A stretch of DNA of 64,000 bases from Cupriavidus gilardii (GCF_013314895.1 NZ_JABTYE010000014.1:83364-147363); one strand, 5' to 3'. Numbered from the stretch's first letter, positions 28,544 to 39,353 are shown. The notes: generated by a model not told the origin, from the letters alone. Program-made: numbers and translations.

Positions 28544-29890
28544 ATGGCCAATGTGCCCGCCAACGCCGTTCCGGCGCCGATTCGTATTTCATCCATGAGC
28601 ATTGATCGTCTGTCCACCGGTGTCGCCGCGGGTGCCGCGGCGCTGTCCCCTGTGCTGATGCTGACCCTGCAGGGCGGCACCGGCTACTGCTTCTTCGTCG
28701 TGCTGGCCTTCAGCCTGCTGTGGCTGAGTCAGGCGGAGAACCGCCGCCACAGCCGCGAGCTGCTGCTGCGCTACAAGTGGTACGTCGTCGCGATGACGGC
28801 CTATCCGCTGGCGATCGGCCTGCAGGCGCTGGTGACCGGCGAGGTGCCGTCGCGTGCCTTCGATTCGCCGTCGCGCCTGCTGCTGTCCGTGCCGATCTTC
28901 CTGCTGCTGGCCGCGGTGCCGGCCGAGCGGCTGCGACCCTTTCAATGGGGCTGTGTGATCGGCGCGCTGGGCGCCTGCTTCTGGTCCGTGCTGATCCTGT
29001 TCTCGCCCGCGGAGTGGGTGATGTCCGGGCGGGCCGGCAATCCCTTCACCAATCCGATTCCGTTCGGCGACACCGCGCTGGTGCTGGGCTTCATGGGCGC
29101 GATTCCGCTGGCCGAACGCGGCCGCCCGCGCTGGGAACAGATCTTCCGCCTGCTCGGTCTGGCCGCCGGCTGCTACGCGTCCTATGCGTCGGAGAGCCGC
29201 GGCGGCTGGATCGCCATCCCGGTGATGCTGTGGGTCCTGCTGTGCCGCTTCGACCTGGCGCGCATGCGCCCGCGCCGGCTGATGCTGGTATTTGCGGCGT
29301 CGCTGACGCTGGGGGCGATGGCGGCGCTGAACACGCCGGTGGTGCAGAGCCGCATCGCGGCGGCCACCTCGGACTTCGAGCGGCTGGCGCACGGCGATGC
29401 CGATACCTCGATCGGCCTGCGGCTGCAGCTGTGGCAGGCGGCCTGGACGCTGTTCGAACGGGAACCGGCGCTGGGCGTCGGCAAGGGCACGCTGAAGGAA
29501 AGCCTGCAGGTACTGGCCGAACGCGGCGAGGCCTCGCCGGCAATCATCCATCCGCATGCGCACAACGAACTGTTCTCGACACTGGCCGAGATGGGGCTGC
29601 TGGGCCTGGCGGTGCTGCTGCTGCTGTACTACGGTTCGACCGTCTATTTCTGGCGCCATCGCCATTCGCCCGATCCCGACATCGCCACCGCGGCCGCGAT
29701 GGGCCTGGTGCTGACGCTGGGCACCGTGGTGTTCGGGCTGACCATCGATGTCTTCACGCTGGTGATGAACACCGCCTTCTTCGGGCTGACCTCGGCGACG
29801 CTGCTGGGCATCATCGCCAACCGCACGCGGCAGCTGGAAGCGGCTGCCGCTGCCTCTACCGCTGCCGCTGCCGCAGCGCGGCCGCGCTGA
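28544..29890 (+). CDS. O-antigen ligase family (WaaL/Wzy_C) membrane protein
   Basis: A 448-residue polytopic protein with about ten hydrophobic segments. A large periplasmic loop (about 260-350) carries the Wzy_C features: SESRGGWIAIPV in the preceding helix, then FEREPALGVGKGTL and the conserved HPHAHNELFSTLAEMGLLGL. WaaL joins undecaprenol-linked O-antigen to lipid A-core in the periplasm; some relatives are polymerases or protein ligases. The C terminus ends in an alanine-rich low-complexity tail (about residues 430-445). An ATG at 28595 is an alternative start. Glycosyltransferase and msbA neighbours favour an LPS role. Confidence 0.85.
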   Translation: MANVPANAVPAPIRISSMSIDRLSTGVAAGAAALSPVLMLTLQGGTGYCFFVVLAFSLLWLSQAENRRHSRELLLRYKWYVVAMTAYPLAIGLQALVTGEVPSRAFDSPSRLLLSVPIFLLLAAVPAERLRPFQWGCVIGALGACFWSVLILFSPAEWVMSGRAGNPFTNPIPFGDTALVLGFMGAIPLAERGRPRWEQIFRLLGLAAGCYASYASESRGGWIAIPVMLWVLLCRFDLARMRPRRLMLVFAASLTLGAMAALNTPVVQSRIAAATSDFERLAHGDADTSIGLRLQLWQAAWTLFEREPALGVGKGTLKESLQVLAERGEASPAIIHPHAHNELFSTLAEMGLLGLAVLLLLYYGSTVYFWRHRHSPDPDIATAAAMGLVLTLGTVVFGLTIDVFTLVMNTAFFGLTSATLLGIIANRTRQLEAAAAASTAAAAAARPR

Positions 29891-29908
29891 GCGGACGTAT
29901 CGGCGCGG

Positions 29909-30952
29909 TCACGCTCCGCCGAGCCGCAGCAGCGCATCGAGATGCGCGGCCGGTTCGGGGTTGTAGCGCAAATGCCGGCGCGGCTCGGCAATGCGCGCGC
30001 CGCCGTCCTTGGACCACGCCGCCGCCTCGCGCATGACGGCGGCAATGGCGGCCACGTCGCTGCGCGGGAAGCGGCGCGCCACTGCATCGTCCATCACCTC
30101 GAGGCAGGCGATATTGTCGGCCAGCAGCACCGGCGTGCCGCACAGCACCGATTCGATCCCCACCAGCCCGAACGGCTCGTAACTGGACGCCAGCACGGTG
30201 AAATCGGCCGCCGCATAGAGCTCGGCCATATTGGCGCAGTAGCCCAGTTCGCGCACGCCCGGCAGCGTCTTGCCGACCGGCCGGCCGGCGACGGCCAGCG
30301 TCGCATCGAGGCCGCTGTCGGCCAGCGCGCGGGCCAGCACGTCGAGCCCCTTGCGGGCATGGTCCGACGACGGAAACAGGAAGACCGGTGTGTCGCCGAA
30401 GCCGAAGCGCTGGCGCAGCGCCGTGCGCGCGGCATCGTCGACCGGCCGGAAGCGCGCGGTGTCGACCGGCGGGTAGAGCAGGGCGAGCCTTTCGGCCGGC
30501 ACGCCATACAGCTCGGCCAGCTCGTCGGCCATCAATTGCGAATGCGCGACCACGTGCCGCGCGGCGGCGTAGTGCCGCGATTCCAGCTCGATCTGGCGCC
30601 GGTCCCAGAAGGTCGGCGCGCGGCCGGACGCGCGCAGGTAGCCGCGATGGGTGCCGCCGCAGATCGCCAGGTCGGCGCCGACCACGCGGTTGCAGCCGAT
30701 CAGCAGATCGCAGTGGCGATGCGCGTCGCGCATGCCCCAGGAGAACGCCGTGTCGCGCATCTTGCCCGGCAGCCAGCGCACGCGCACCAGATGCCGGTCG
30801 ACCTGCCCGTACTCGGGGATGTCGCCGTCGAAGCGGCGCGCGAATACCGCGGGGCGCTCGCCGCGCGCGATCAGGCCGCGGGCCAGATCGAGCGCATAGC
30901 GTTCGAAGCCGCCGCCCTTGCCGAAGCGGTTGCAGGAGATGCCGATCTTCAT
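29909..30952 (-). CDS. Family 4 glycosyltransferase (LPS core type)
   Basis: A 347-residue GT-B enzyme. The N-terminal Rossmann half begins MKIGISCNRFGKGGGFERYA, resembling WaaG-like transferases. The C-terminal donor domain has FLFPSSDHARKGLDVLARAL and the EX7E motif in SSYEPFGLVGIESVLCG (E at about 266 and 274). It follows a family 2 transferase on the same strand (61-base gap to its stop) and converges with the O-antigen-ligase-like gene. WaaG-like hexose transfer to the inner core is likely, but the sugar cannot be assigned. A GTG two codons upstream is an alternative start. Confidence 0.85.
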   Translation of the reverse strand: MKIGISCNRFGKGGGFERYALDLARGLIARGERPAVFARRFDGDIPEYGQVDRHLVRVRWLPGKMRDTAFSWGMRDAHRHCDLLIGCNRVVGADLAICGGTHRGYLRASGRAPTFWDRRQIELESRHYAAARHVVAHSQLMADELAELYGVPAERLALLYPPVDTARFRPVDDAARTALRQRFGFGDTPVFLFPSSDHARKGLDVLARALADSGLDATLAVAGRPVGKTLPGVRELGYCANMAELYAAADFTVLASSYEPFGLVGIESVLCGTPVLLADNIACLEVMDDAVARRFPRSDVAAIAAVMREAAAWSKDGGARIAEPRRHLRYNPEPAAHLDALLRLGGA

Positions 30953-31013
30953 GGACACGGATATCGGAACGGGAGCAAAGCGACAAAAGCCGAAGTCATG
31001 GGCCGCCCCGCGG

Positions 31014-31772
31014 TCATTGGCCGCCGGGCTGCTGCCGGCCCAGGTACCACAGCTTCAGATATTTGTAATAGCTCGCCTGCGCGTTCATCAGCGCGACGCC
31101 GAAGCCTTCGGCGCCGTCGAGAATGCTGCGGCGGAGCAGCCAGGTCCGCAGGAAGGCCCACAGCCCGTGGCCCGCTGCGGCCAGCGGCGTCGAGCGCTTG
31201 CCGCGGCTGAAGGCCTGGCGCGCGCCCGCCGACGAATAGCTGTCGATCTTGCGCAGCACGTCCGAGTAATCGCGATAGCTGTAGTGCGTCAGGGGCTCGC
31301 GCAGCCGGCCGAGCCGGCCCTGCACGATCAGGCTCTCGTGCACCAGCGCCTCGCTGAAGCGGCCGCGGCCGCGGCGGAACAGCCGCGTCACGTAGTCGGG
31401 ATACCAGCCGCCATGGCGGATGAAGCGGCCGCAGAACTGCGACAGCCGCGGCATTTCATAGCCGTCGGCGCTGTCGCTGGCGATCGCGGCGAGAATCTCG
31501 TCGCGCAGCGCGGGGCTCACGCGCTCGTCGGCGTCGATGCTGAGGATCCAGTCGCCGGTGGCGGCGTCGACCGCGCGGTTCTTCTGCGGACCGAAGCCCG
31601 GCCAGTCTTCTGTCTGGATCACGCGCGCGCCCATCTCCCGGGCAATCGCCGGGGTGGCGTCCGCGCTCATGCAATCCACTATAATCGCCTCGTCACACCA
31701 CTTCACGCTCTCCAGACAGGCCTGGATATTGTGGGCTTCGTTGCGGGTGATGATGACGACGGAGAGTTTCAT
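31014..31772 (-). CDS. Family 2 glycosyltransferase, WaaE/KdtX-like
   Basis: A 252-residue enzyme resembling the LPS core beta-1,4-glucosyltransferase WaaE/KdtX. It begins MKLSVVIITRNEAHNIQACL, followed by EAIIVDCMSADATPAIA, FGPQKNRAVDAATGDWILSI with the metal-binding DADER, and LYRR-like VTRLFRRGRGRFSEALVHES. It transfers a sugar, probably glucose, to the inner core on the cytoplasmic side. Divergence from msbA, which exports lipid A-core, supports the LPS role. The ATG at 31772 was chosen because the catalytic fold starts at once. Confidence 0.88.
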   Translation of the reverse strand: MKLSVVIITRNEAHNIQACLESVKWCDEAIIVDCMSADATPAIAREMGARVIQTEDWPGFGPQKNRAVDAATGDWILSIDADERVSPALRDEILAAIASDSADGYEMPRLSQFCGRFIRHGGWYPDYVTRLFRRGRGRFSEALVHESLIVQGRLGRLREPLTHYSYRDYSDVLRKIDSYSSAGARQAFSRGKRSTPLAAAGHGLWAFLRTWLLRRSILDGAEGFGVALMNAQASYYKYLKLWYLGRQQPGGQ

Positions 31773-31880
31773 TGACGTGGTCGTATGGCCTGCTGTATGA
31801 CGCGATCCAGCCGCGATCCGACCGCATTCGGCACGGTATCGCCCCGGTCGAGCGCGGCGCCATTGTACCCCGGCCATTTT

Positions 31881-31915
31881 GTTGGCCCTTCGTTGGCCCC
31901 CTTGTTGGCGCCTGG
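31881..31915. repeat. 11-12-bp tandem repeat upstream of msbA (GTTGGCCCCCTT-like)
   Basis: Three consecutive units GTTGGCCCTTC, GTTGGCCCCCTT and GTTGGCGCCTGG lie in the non-coding spacer between the divergent waaE-like gene and msbA. Similar units occur at 57487-57534. Confidence 0.65.
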
Positions 31916-32013
31916 GCCCCTGGTCGGCTCATGCCAGGCCGGCCCTGCCGGTGCCCGTTTCCGATTTCGGGTGCGGGCTCGCCGGCGCCTCTGATTATTC
32001 CGAAGGAGTGTTC

Positions 32014-33771
32014 TTGTCCCGCCCATCGACGCCAGGTGTGCAAACCATGCCCGCCCGACTCTGGTCCTACCTGCGCCCGGAGTTGCGCATCTTCATCGCC
32101 GCCATCGTTGCGATGGCCGTCGTGGCCGCCAGCGAAGGGGTGATCCCCAAGGTCGTCAACGATCTGCTGGACAAGGGCTTCGGCGGCGATTACGCCGGCA
32201 AGCTGTGGCATGTGCCGGCGATCCTGACCGGTGTCGCGCTGATCCGGGGCCTGGCCCAGTTCGCCTCGGGCTATCTGCTGAGCCTGATCTCCAACCGCGT
32301 GCTGCTCAAGATGCGGCTGCAGATGTTCGAGCGGATGCTGCATGTGCCGGCGATGTTCTTCCATCGCAATACCGCGGCATCGCTGATCAACGCGGTGATC
32401 TTCGAGGTCAATCAGGTGCTGCAGATCCTGACCAGCGTGTTCATCACGCTGGTGCGCGACTCGCTGACGGTGGTCGCGCTGTTGATCTACCTGTTCTACA
32501 CGAACTGGCGGCTGACGCTGATCGTCGCGGTGATCCTGCCGGTCATCGGCTACCTGATGTCGAAGATCAACCGGCGGCTGCGCAAGCTCAACCGCGAGCA
32601 CCAGACGCTGACCAACAGCGCCGCCTACGTGGTCGAGGAAGCGGCCGGCGGCTTCAAGGTGGTCAAGCTGCACGGCGGCGAGACCTACGAGCTGGCGCGC
32701 TTTCGCGCGATGGCCGAACGGCTGAAGAACTATTCGATGCGGATGGCGGTGGCGGGCGGGCTGAACCAGCCGGTCACCGCGTTCCTGGCGGCGCTGGCGC
32801 TGTCGGTGATCATCACCATCGCGATGGTGCAGGCGCAGGGCAACCAGACCACGATCGGCGGCTTCACGGGCTTCGTGATGGCGATGCTGCTGCTGATCTC
32901 GCCGCTGAAGCATCTGACCGACATCAACCAGCCGCTGACGCGCGGCATGACGGCCGCCGAAATGATCTTCCGCCTGATCGACGAGCCGGTGGAGCCGCAG
33001 CAGGGCGGACTGCCGCTGGACCGCGCGCGCGGCGAGCTGGTGTTCGAGCGCGTCGGCTTCCGGTACGGCGACGCCGGGCGCCCCGCGCTGCAGGACGTGT
33101 CGCTGCGGGTCAGCCCGGGCGAGGTGCTGGCGCTGGTCGGTCCGTCCGGCAGCGGCAAGACCACGCTGGTCAATCTGGTGCCGCGCTTCTTCGATCCGAC
33201 CGAAGGGCGCATCCTGCTCGACGGCCAGCCGCTCGACGCGCTGGTGCTGAAGGATCTGCGCCGCCAGATCGCCTTCGTCAGCCAGGACGTGGTGCTGTTC
33301 AACGACACCGTCGCCGCCAACGTGGCTTATGGGGTGCACTCGGCCGACCAGATCGACATGGCGCGGGTCGAGCGCGCGCTGGAGGCCGCCTATCTGACCG
33401 ACGTGGTCAAGGGGCTGCCGGAGGGCCTGCAGACCAATATCGGCGACAACGGCATGAAGCTGTCGGGCGGCCAGCGCCAGCGCCTGGCGATCGCCCGCGC
33501 GCTGTACAAGGACGCGCCGATCCTGATTCTGGACGAGGCCACCTCGGCGCTGGATTCGGAGTCCGAGCGCCAGGTCCAGGCCGCGCTGGAATCGCTGATG
33601 GTCGGCCGCACCACGCTGGTGATCGCGCACCGGCTCTCGACCATCGAGAACGCCGACCGCATCGCGGTGCTGGATCAGGGACGCATCGCCGAGCACGGCA
33701 CCCATGCCGAGCTGCTGGCCGCGAACGGGCTGTACGCCGGGCTGCACCGCATCCAGTTCGCCACGCAGTAA
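32014..33771 (+). CDS. msbA: Lipid A export ABC transporter (permease/ATP-binding)
   Basis: About 585 residues from a TTG at 32014, which follows a strong AAGGAG (32003-32008) at ideal distance; the ATG at 32047 lacks such a site. The N-terminal half has six membrane helices (for example [19 protein letters not shown] and [20 protein letters not shown]). The ATPase half has Walker [10 protein letters not shown] (about 380), signature LSGGQRQRL, Walker [13 protein letters not shown] and the H-loop IAHRLS. It flips lipid A-core across the inner membrane as a homodimer. Neighbouring core glycosyltransferases fit this role. Confidence 0.95.
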   Translation: MSRPSTPGVQTMPARLWSYLRPELRIFIAAIVAMAVVAASEGVIPKVVNDLLDKGFGGDYAGKLWHVPAILTGVALIRGLAQFASGYLLSLISNRVLLKMRLQMFERMLHVPAMFFHRNTAASLINAVIFEVNQVLQILTSVFITLVRDSLTVVALLIYLFYTNWRLTLIVAVILPVIGYLMSKINRRLRKLNREHQTLTNSAAYVVEEAAGGFKVVKLHGGETYELARFRAMAERLKNYSMRMAVAGGLNQPVTAFLAALALSVIITIAMVQAQGNQTTIGGFTGFVMAMLLLISPLKHLTDINQPLTRGMTAAEMIFRLIDEPVEPQQGGLPLDRARGELVFERVGFRYGDAGRPALQDVSLRVSPGEVLALVGPSGSGKTTLVNLVPRFFDPTEGRILLDGQPLDALVLKDLRRQIAFVSQDVVLFNDTVAANVAYGVHSADQIDMARVERALEAAYLTDVVKGLPEGLQTNIGDNGMKLSGGQRQRLAIARALYKDAPILILDEATSALDSESERQVQAALESLMVGRTTLVIAHRLSTIENADRIAVLDQGRIAEHGTHAELLAANGLYAGLHRIQFATQ

Positions 33772-33906
33772 GCCGGCCGCCCGGGTGCGGCGCGGGCCGG
33801 CAAGGCTTGGCGTGCCGCCGTGGCTGGCCGATACTGTGGCAGGCCTCGCGCACAGCGCGGGGCCATGCCGCAGCCGGATAGACCGGAACTTACCGAGGAG
33901 ACATCG

Positions 33907-34533
33907 ATGAGCGAATCGCAGCAAGCCAGTCCGTCCTCGACTGCATCGGCCGACAGGCCGATCAGCCGCTACCCCGTGCCGACGCTCGAGCAGGTGCCCG
34001 ACGATATCCGCGAGCGGATTCTGGCGGTGCAGGAAAAGGCCGGCTTCGTCCCCAATGTATTTCTCGCGCTCGCGCACCGGCCGGCCGAATTCCGCGCCTT
34101 CTTCGCCTATCACGACGCGCTGATGGACAAGGAGGGCGGGCTGACCAAGGGCGAGCGCGAAATGATCGTGGTCGCCACCTCGGGCGTCAACCAGTGCCTC
34201 TATTGCGTGGTCGCCCACGGCGCGATCCTGCGCATCTACGAGAAGAAGCCGCTGCTGGCCGACCAGATCGCGGTCAACTATCGCAAGGCCGACCTGCCGC
34301 CGCGCCAGCGGGCGATGCTCGATTTCGCGATGAAGGTTTGCCAGGCCTCGCACGAGATCGACGAGGCCGATTTCGATGCGCTGCGCCCGCACGGCTTCTC
34401 CGACGAGGACGCCTGGGACATCGCCGCGATCACCGCCTTTTTCGGCCTGTCCAACCGCATGGCCAACACCATCGGCATGCGTCCCAACGATGAGTTCTTC
34501 CTGATGGGGCGTGTGCCGAAGGCCAAGCCGTAG
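33907..34533 (+). CDS. AhpD-like peroxidase-related protein
   Basis: A 208-residue all-helical protein of the carboxymuconolactone decarboxylase/AhpD superfamily. The redox motif is QCLYCVVAHG (CxxC about residue 98-101, with a histidine three residues on), the AhpD core pattern. The family annotation 'peroxidase-related enzyme' applies; reductant and substrate are unknown. A GAGGAGACATCG ribosome site precedes the ATG at 33907. The gene lies downstream of msbA on the same strand with a 135-base gap, so it may be a separate unit. Confidence 0.85.
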   Translation: MSESQQASPSSTASADRPISRYPVPTLEQVPDDIRERILAVQEKAGFVPNVFLALAHRPAEFRAFFAYHDALMDKEGGLTKGEREMIVVATSGVNQCLYCVVAHGAILRIYEKKPLLADQIAVNYRKADLPPRQRAMLDFAMKVCQASHEIDEADFDALRPHGFSDEDAWDIAAITAFFGLSNRMANTIGMRPNDEFFLMGRVPKAKP

Positions 34534-34605
34534 TCCGGTTGCGAGACCGGCCGTCTCGCCCGCGGGCGGCAGATGCCGTCCGCCCCCGACCTGCAAGGAG
34601 ATTGC

Positions 34606-35043
34606 ATGCCACGGATCGTCGACCGATCGTTTCTTTCCTCGCTTCTTTCCTCGCTTCTTTCCTCGCTTCTTTCCCCGTTTCTTGCCGCGCTGCGTTCCGG
34701 GCTGGTTCCCCTGCTTCGTCCCCGACTGAACGGCATGGGACGGCTGGCCTGCGCGGCAACCGGCGTGACCCTGCTGGCTGCCTGCGCCAGCGAACCGCCG
34801 CCCGGACCGCCGCCGCCGCCGATGGGCGGTGCCGGCACGCCGCAAGGCTGCGCCGCCGACAAGATGGCCGACGACGCGCTGGTCGGCAAGCCGGAGGCCG
34901 AGGCGATCGCGCTGCTGGACGGCTGCGCCTGGCGCATTGGCCAGCGCGACGCGCAGCAGTTTCCCGGCACCATGGATTACCGTCCGGACCGCCGCACGCT
35001 CGGCATCGCGGGCGGTCTGGTGGTCTGGGTCAAGCGCGGCTGA
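34606..35043 (+). CDS. I78-family peptidase inhibitor-like lipoprotein with repeat-coded N terminus
   Basis: About 145 residues from the ATG at 34606, which has an AAGGAG site. The first ~42 residues contain the repeat SFLSSLLSSLLSSLLSPFL coded by 12-bp DNA units. A second in-frame ATG at 34735 begins MGRLACAATGVTLLAACASE, a clean lipoprotein signal with lipobox LLAAC, so the mature protein may start there. The C-terminal ~65 residues (GCAADKMADD...DYRPDRRTLGI...VVWVKRG) match the elastase-inhibitor I78 family. The final CG of that family is replaced by RG. Role: probably a periplasmic serine-protease inhibitor. Confidence 0.75.
   Translation: MPRIVDRSFLSSLLSSLLSSLLSPFLAALRSGLVPLLRPRLNGMGRLACAATGVTLLAACASEPPPGPPPPPMGGAGTPQGCAADKMADDALVGKPEAEAIALLDGCAWRIGQRDAQQFPGTMDYRPDRRTLGIAGGLVVWVKRG
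34634..34681. repeat. 12-bp tandem repeat TTTCCTCGCTTC inside an I78-like gene
   Basis: Three perfect units (34634-34669) and a fourth with two changes (34670-34681) encode Ser-Ser-Leu-Leu repeats. Unit loss or gain would keep the reading frame. Confidence 0.95.
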
Positions 35044-35097
35044 ACGCCGGGCGCCGGCGCGGCTGCCCGCGCCGGTTTCCTACATGGCGCGGCAGGC

Positions 35098-35652
35098 CTA
35101 CTTGACCTGCGCGCACATGCCGCTGGCCGGGTCGAACATCACCGGCCACGCTTCTTCGTAGATCCCGGGCGTGCAACGCTTCTGGCAATTGGCATGTGCC
35201 AGCGTGACGCGCCGCGGGTCCTGCCACACCATCAGCTTGCAACCGCTGTCGTCGCGCGCGACCAGTTCGATATGCGGGGCCTTCTGGACCTGCCGGAACT
35301 CGCTCAGATCGAAGGCGCACGAGCCGCGGCGCCGCGGCACCCACAGCTTCCAGTTCAGCGCCTGCACCTCGTTGGCGGTCACGCGCACGCGCGCCTCCTC
35401 GCGAAAGCCGTCGTCCTCGGTGCGGCTGCAATAGCCGGCCAGCTCGATCACGCGGGCCGCAATCGGTGGCGGAGGGGCGGGGGTGACCTGACGCTCGGGC
35501 GCAGCCGGGGGCAACGATGGCGCGCGTTTCGCCAGTTCCTGCACGGGCGCGCAGCCGTGCAGGCCCACCATCGCGATCAGCATCGCGCCGAGCCACGGCG
35601 CGCCTGGCCTTGTCCACGGCCGTTCGGCCGTCTTCGCTTGCCGCCCCGTCAT
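35098..35652 (-). CDS. Hypothetical lipoprotein (184 aa)
   Basis: Residues ~20-34 form a hydrophobic signal ending AMVGLHGC, a probable lipobox with the lipidated Cys followed by AP. A Pro-rich linker (APPPPPIAARV) leads to a ~115-residue domain with six cysteines, in segments such as YCSRTEDDGF, RRRGSCAFDLSE, DDSGCKLMVWQ, ANCQKRCTPG and GMCAQVK. These may form disulfides in the periplasm. No family was recognised. The ATG at 35652 was chosen for its AGGAG site. It converges with the I78-like gene. Confidence 0.7.
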   Translation of the reverse strand: MTGRQAKTAERPWTRPGAPWLGAMLIAMVGLHGCAPVQELAKRAPSLPPAAPERQVTPAPPPPIAARVIELAGYCSRTEDDGFREEARVRVTANEVQALNWKLWVPRRRGSCAFDLSEFRQVQKAPHIELVARDDSGCKLMVWQDPRRVTLAHANCQKRCTPGIYEEAWPVMFDPASGMCAQVK

Positions 35653-35748
35653 GGTCCGCTCCTGCCGTGCCATTCCTGCATTCGTTATAGGGGATGGCGG
35701 CGGCAATGACATGCGGTCAGACCCTAGTGGCGATCCGCATCGCGCCGG

Positions 35749-37212
<1,464 letters not shown>

Positions 37213-37351
37213 GTTGTGTGCGATCCGTCGCCGGCTGGCTGGCTCCGCCGACGGTTGTCCGTCGCGGCGGAGCAGGTTGGTCCCCTGGATGCCGTGCGGC
37301 GCGGTCGGCGGGCGAACCGGCGCCTTGCTCGGCGTTGCGTGGCGGTGCGCT

Positions 37352-37957
37352 TCAGAAGCGCAGACCGGCCTGTCGCAACAGCGCTGCCGTCTCGAACAGG
37401 GGCAGGCCCATGATACCCGAATAGCTCCCCGCGATCCGCTGCACGAACTCGGCGGCGCGGCCCTGGATGCCGTAGGCGCCGGCCTTGCCGAGCGGCTCGC
37501 CGCTGGCCACGTAGCGCGCGATCTCGTCCTCGCGCATCGCGCGGAAGCTGACCTCGGAGATCGACAGCGCATGGTGCGCGCCGAGCGTCGAAACCACGGT
37601 CACCGCGGTCAGCACCCGATGCGTGGTGCCGGACAACGCCGTCAGCATCGCGACGGCGTCGTCGGCATGCTCGGGCTTGCCGAGGATGCGGCCGCCCAGA
37701 CAGACCGTGGTGTCCGAGGTCAGGATCGGCGCGTCGGGCAGCGCCCGGCGTTCGCGGCGGCGCAGCGCGGCCTCCGCCTTCAGCGCGCAGACGCGCTGCA
37801 CGTAGTCATCCGGCGTTTCGCCGGGCAGCACCGCTTCGAGCGCCTCGGCGTCTTCGTCGTCGTCGGGCAGCAGCAGCTGGTAGGACACGCCGAGCTGGGT
37901 AAGCAGCTCGCGGCGGCGAGGGCTTTGGGAGGCGAGGTAGAGGACGTCGTGGAGCAC
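37352..37957 (-). CDS. maf: Maf family nucleoside triphosphate pyrophosphatase
   Basis: A 201-residue house-cleaning NTPase. It starts at a GTG (37957) and opens with [19 protein letters not shown], the Maf signature with SxxR. Later motifs are [25 protein letters not shown] and [12 protein letters not shown]. The set matches the YhdE-type dTTP/UTP (and modified nucleotide) pyrophosphatases. Position between rlmH and rng is conserved in related bacteria. No strong ribosome site is seen before the GTG, so translation may depend on the upstream gene. Confidence 0.93.
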   Translation of the reverse strand: MLHDVLYLASQSPRRRELLTQLGVSYQLLLPDDDEDAEALEAVLPGETPDDYVQRVCALKAEAALRRRERRALPDAPILTSDTTVCLGGRILGKPEHADDAVAMLTALSGTTHRVLTAVTVVSTLGAHHALSISEVSFRAMREDEIARYVASGEPLGKAGAYGIQGRAAEFVQRIAGSYSGIMGLPLFETAALLRQAGLRF

Positions 37958-38056
37958 GGTGGCACGGGCGCGGAGGAGCGCGGTGGTACTAGGGAGGGAC
38001 GAGGTTCGGACGAACGCAGGAACCGGGGCCGCCGACCGGCAGCGGGCGATGGCAGG

Positions 38057-38527
38057 TCAGACCCGATGGTAAGGGTGGTTCTGCGTGACGGTCCAGGCCC
38101 GGTACAGCTGCTCGGCCAGCAGCACGCGCACCATGCCGTGCGGCAGCGTCAGGCTGGAGAGCCGCAGCAGCGTCTGCGCGCGGGCCTTCAGCGCAGGGTC
38201 GAGGCCGTCCGCACCGCCGATCAGAAAGGCGACATCGCCGCCCTCGCGCTGCCAGCCGGTCAACTGCTCGGCCAGCTGCATCGTGGTCAGGTCGCGGCCG
38301 CGTTCGTCCAGCGCGACGATGCGGCACTGGCGCGGCAGCGCGGCCTCGATGCGCGCGGCCTCGCGCTGCATCACGGTCGCCGCGTTGTTGCTGGCGGTGC
38401 GGGCCTCGGGCTTGATCTCGCGCAGCACGATGCGCAGCTCCGGCGGCATGCGCTTGGCATACTCGGCGAAGCCCGCCTCGATCCAGGCGGGCATCTTGTG
38501 CCCGACCGCGACGATCAGCAACTGCAC
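38057..38527 (-). CDS. rlmH: 23S rRNA pseudouridine-1915-N3-methyltransferase
   Basis: A 156-residue SPOUT methyltransferase acting on Psi1915 of 23S rRNA in assembled 70S ribosomes. The start is a GTG (38527), reading [19 protein letters not shown]. The C-terminal knot includes [12 protein letters not shown] (SAM site), LSLSTLTLPHG-like [20 protein letters not shown] and the terminal [14 protein letters not shown]. It follows rsfS with 31 bases between, the conserved order. Confidence 0.95.
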   Translation of the reverse strand: MQLLIVAVGHKMPAWIEAGFAEYAKRMPPELRIVLREIKPEARTASNNAATVMQREAARIEAALPRQCRIVALDERGRDLTTMQLAEQLTGWQREGGDVAFLIGGADGLDPALKARAQTLLRLSSLTLPHGMVRVLLAEQLYRAWTVTQNHPYHRV

Positions 38528-38558
38528 GGCGACGCGCTGCTGCGGGATGGGGCCCGGC

Positions 38559-39353
38559 TCAGGCCGAGCGGGTGGCGCGCTTGCGCGGTGCCGCGGTCTT
38601 GGCGGCGGCGCTGCGCGTGGCGGTGGTCTTGGCCGCGGTACGGGTGCCGGTACCGGTTCCCGTCTTGGCAGCCGTCCTTGTCGTCTTGGTGGCCGTCTTG
38701 GTGGCCGTCTTGCGGGCGGCACCGGTACCGCTGCCGGTGCCCGTGCGGGCTGGAGCCTTGCGCGCCGGCGCGGCGCCGCTGACGCTGGTGGTGCGGGTGC
38801 GAGCGACCGGCTTGCGCTGCGTCGCGATCGCGTCCGGATCGGTGTCCTCGTGGCCCATCGGCGGCGACGGCTCCTTCATGCCTTCGGGCAGGCGGGCCAG
38901 GGCCGGGCGTTCGCCGACGGCGCGGCGCGTGCGGGCGCGCGGCGCCTTTTCCTCGGCGTCGTCGTCCTCGTCCACCGGCTCGCTGGCCTTGGCCAGGCCC
39001 TTGGCGCCCGCGCCGAGCTTGATCCGCACCGGCTTGTCGCCCCAGATCTCTTCGAGGTTGTAGTACTGGCGCAGCTGCGGCTGCAGGATATGCACCACCG
39101 CGTCGCCGCAGTCGACCAGCACCCATTCGCCGGTCTCCATGCCTTCCACCGCGATGATGTGGCCGCCGGCTTCCTTGACGGTGTCGCGTACCGAGGCGGC
39201 CAGCGCCTTGGTCTGCCGGTTCGAGGTGCCGCTGGCGATCACCACGCGGTCGAACAGTTCGGTCAGGTGCGAGGTGTCGAACACCTTGATGTCCTGTGCC
39301 TTGACGTCCTCGAGGCCATCGACGATGGCGCGTTGCAGTTTGCGAATATCCAT
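38559..39353 (-). CDS. rsfS: Ribosomal silencing factor with long basic C-terminal tail
   Basis: 264 residues. The first ~115 are the RsfS/Iojap domain ([20 protein letters not shown]; then [19 protein letters not shown] and [20 protein letters not shown]), which binds L14 and blocks subunit joining in starvation. Related proteins are ~105-150 residues. Here a further ~145 residues are low complexity: an acidic patch [12 protein letters not shown], then a Lys/Arg/Ala/Thr-rich histone-like tail with repeats such as [11 protein letters not shown] and GTGTGTR. The tail is partly coded by 12-bp tandem DNA repeats. Confidence 0.93.
   Translation of the reverse strand: MDIRKLQRAIVDGLEDVKAQDIKVFDTSHLTELFDRVVIASGTSNRQTKALAASVRDTVKEAGGHIIAVEGMETGEWVLVDCGDAVVHILQPQLRQYYNLEEIWGDKPVRIKLGAGAKGLAKASEPVDEDDDAEEKAPRARTRRAVGERPALARLPEGMKEPSPPMGHEDTDPDAIATQRKPVARTRTTSVSGAAPARKAPARTGTGSGTGAARKTATKTATKTTRTAAKTGTGTGTRTAAKTTATRSAAAKTAAPRKRATRSA
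38683..38718. repeat. 12-bp tandem repeat GTCTTGGTGGCC in the rsfS 3' part
   Basis: Two perfect units (38683-38694, 38695-38706) and a diverged third lie in a wider low-complexity tract (about 38560-38760). On the coding strand they give Lys-Thr-Ala-Thr repeats. Confidence 0.85.

Noticed and set aside
31693..34845. Minus-strand frame of about 1050 codons opposite msbA and the AhpD-like gene
   Set aside because: Antisense of msbA; no domain, and the repeat-derived Lys/Gly run comes from the 12-bp array at 34634.
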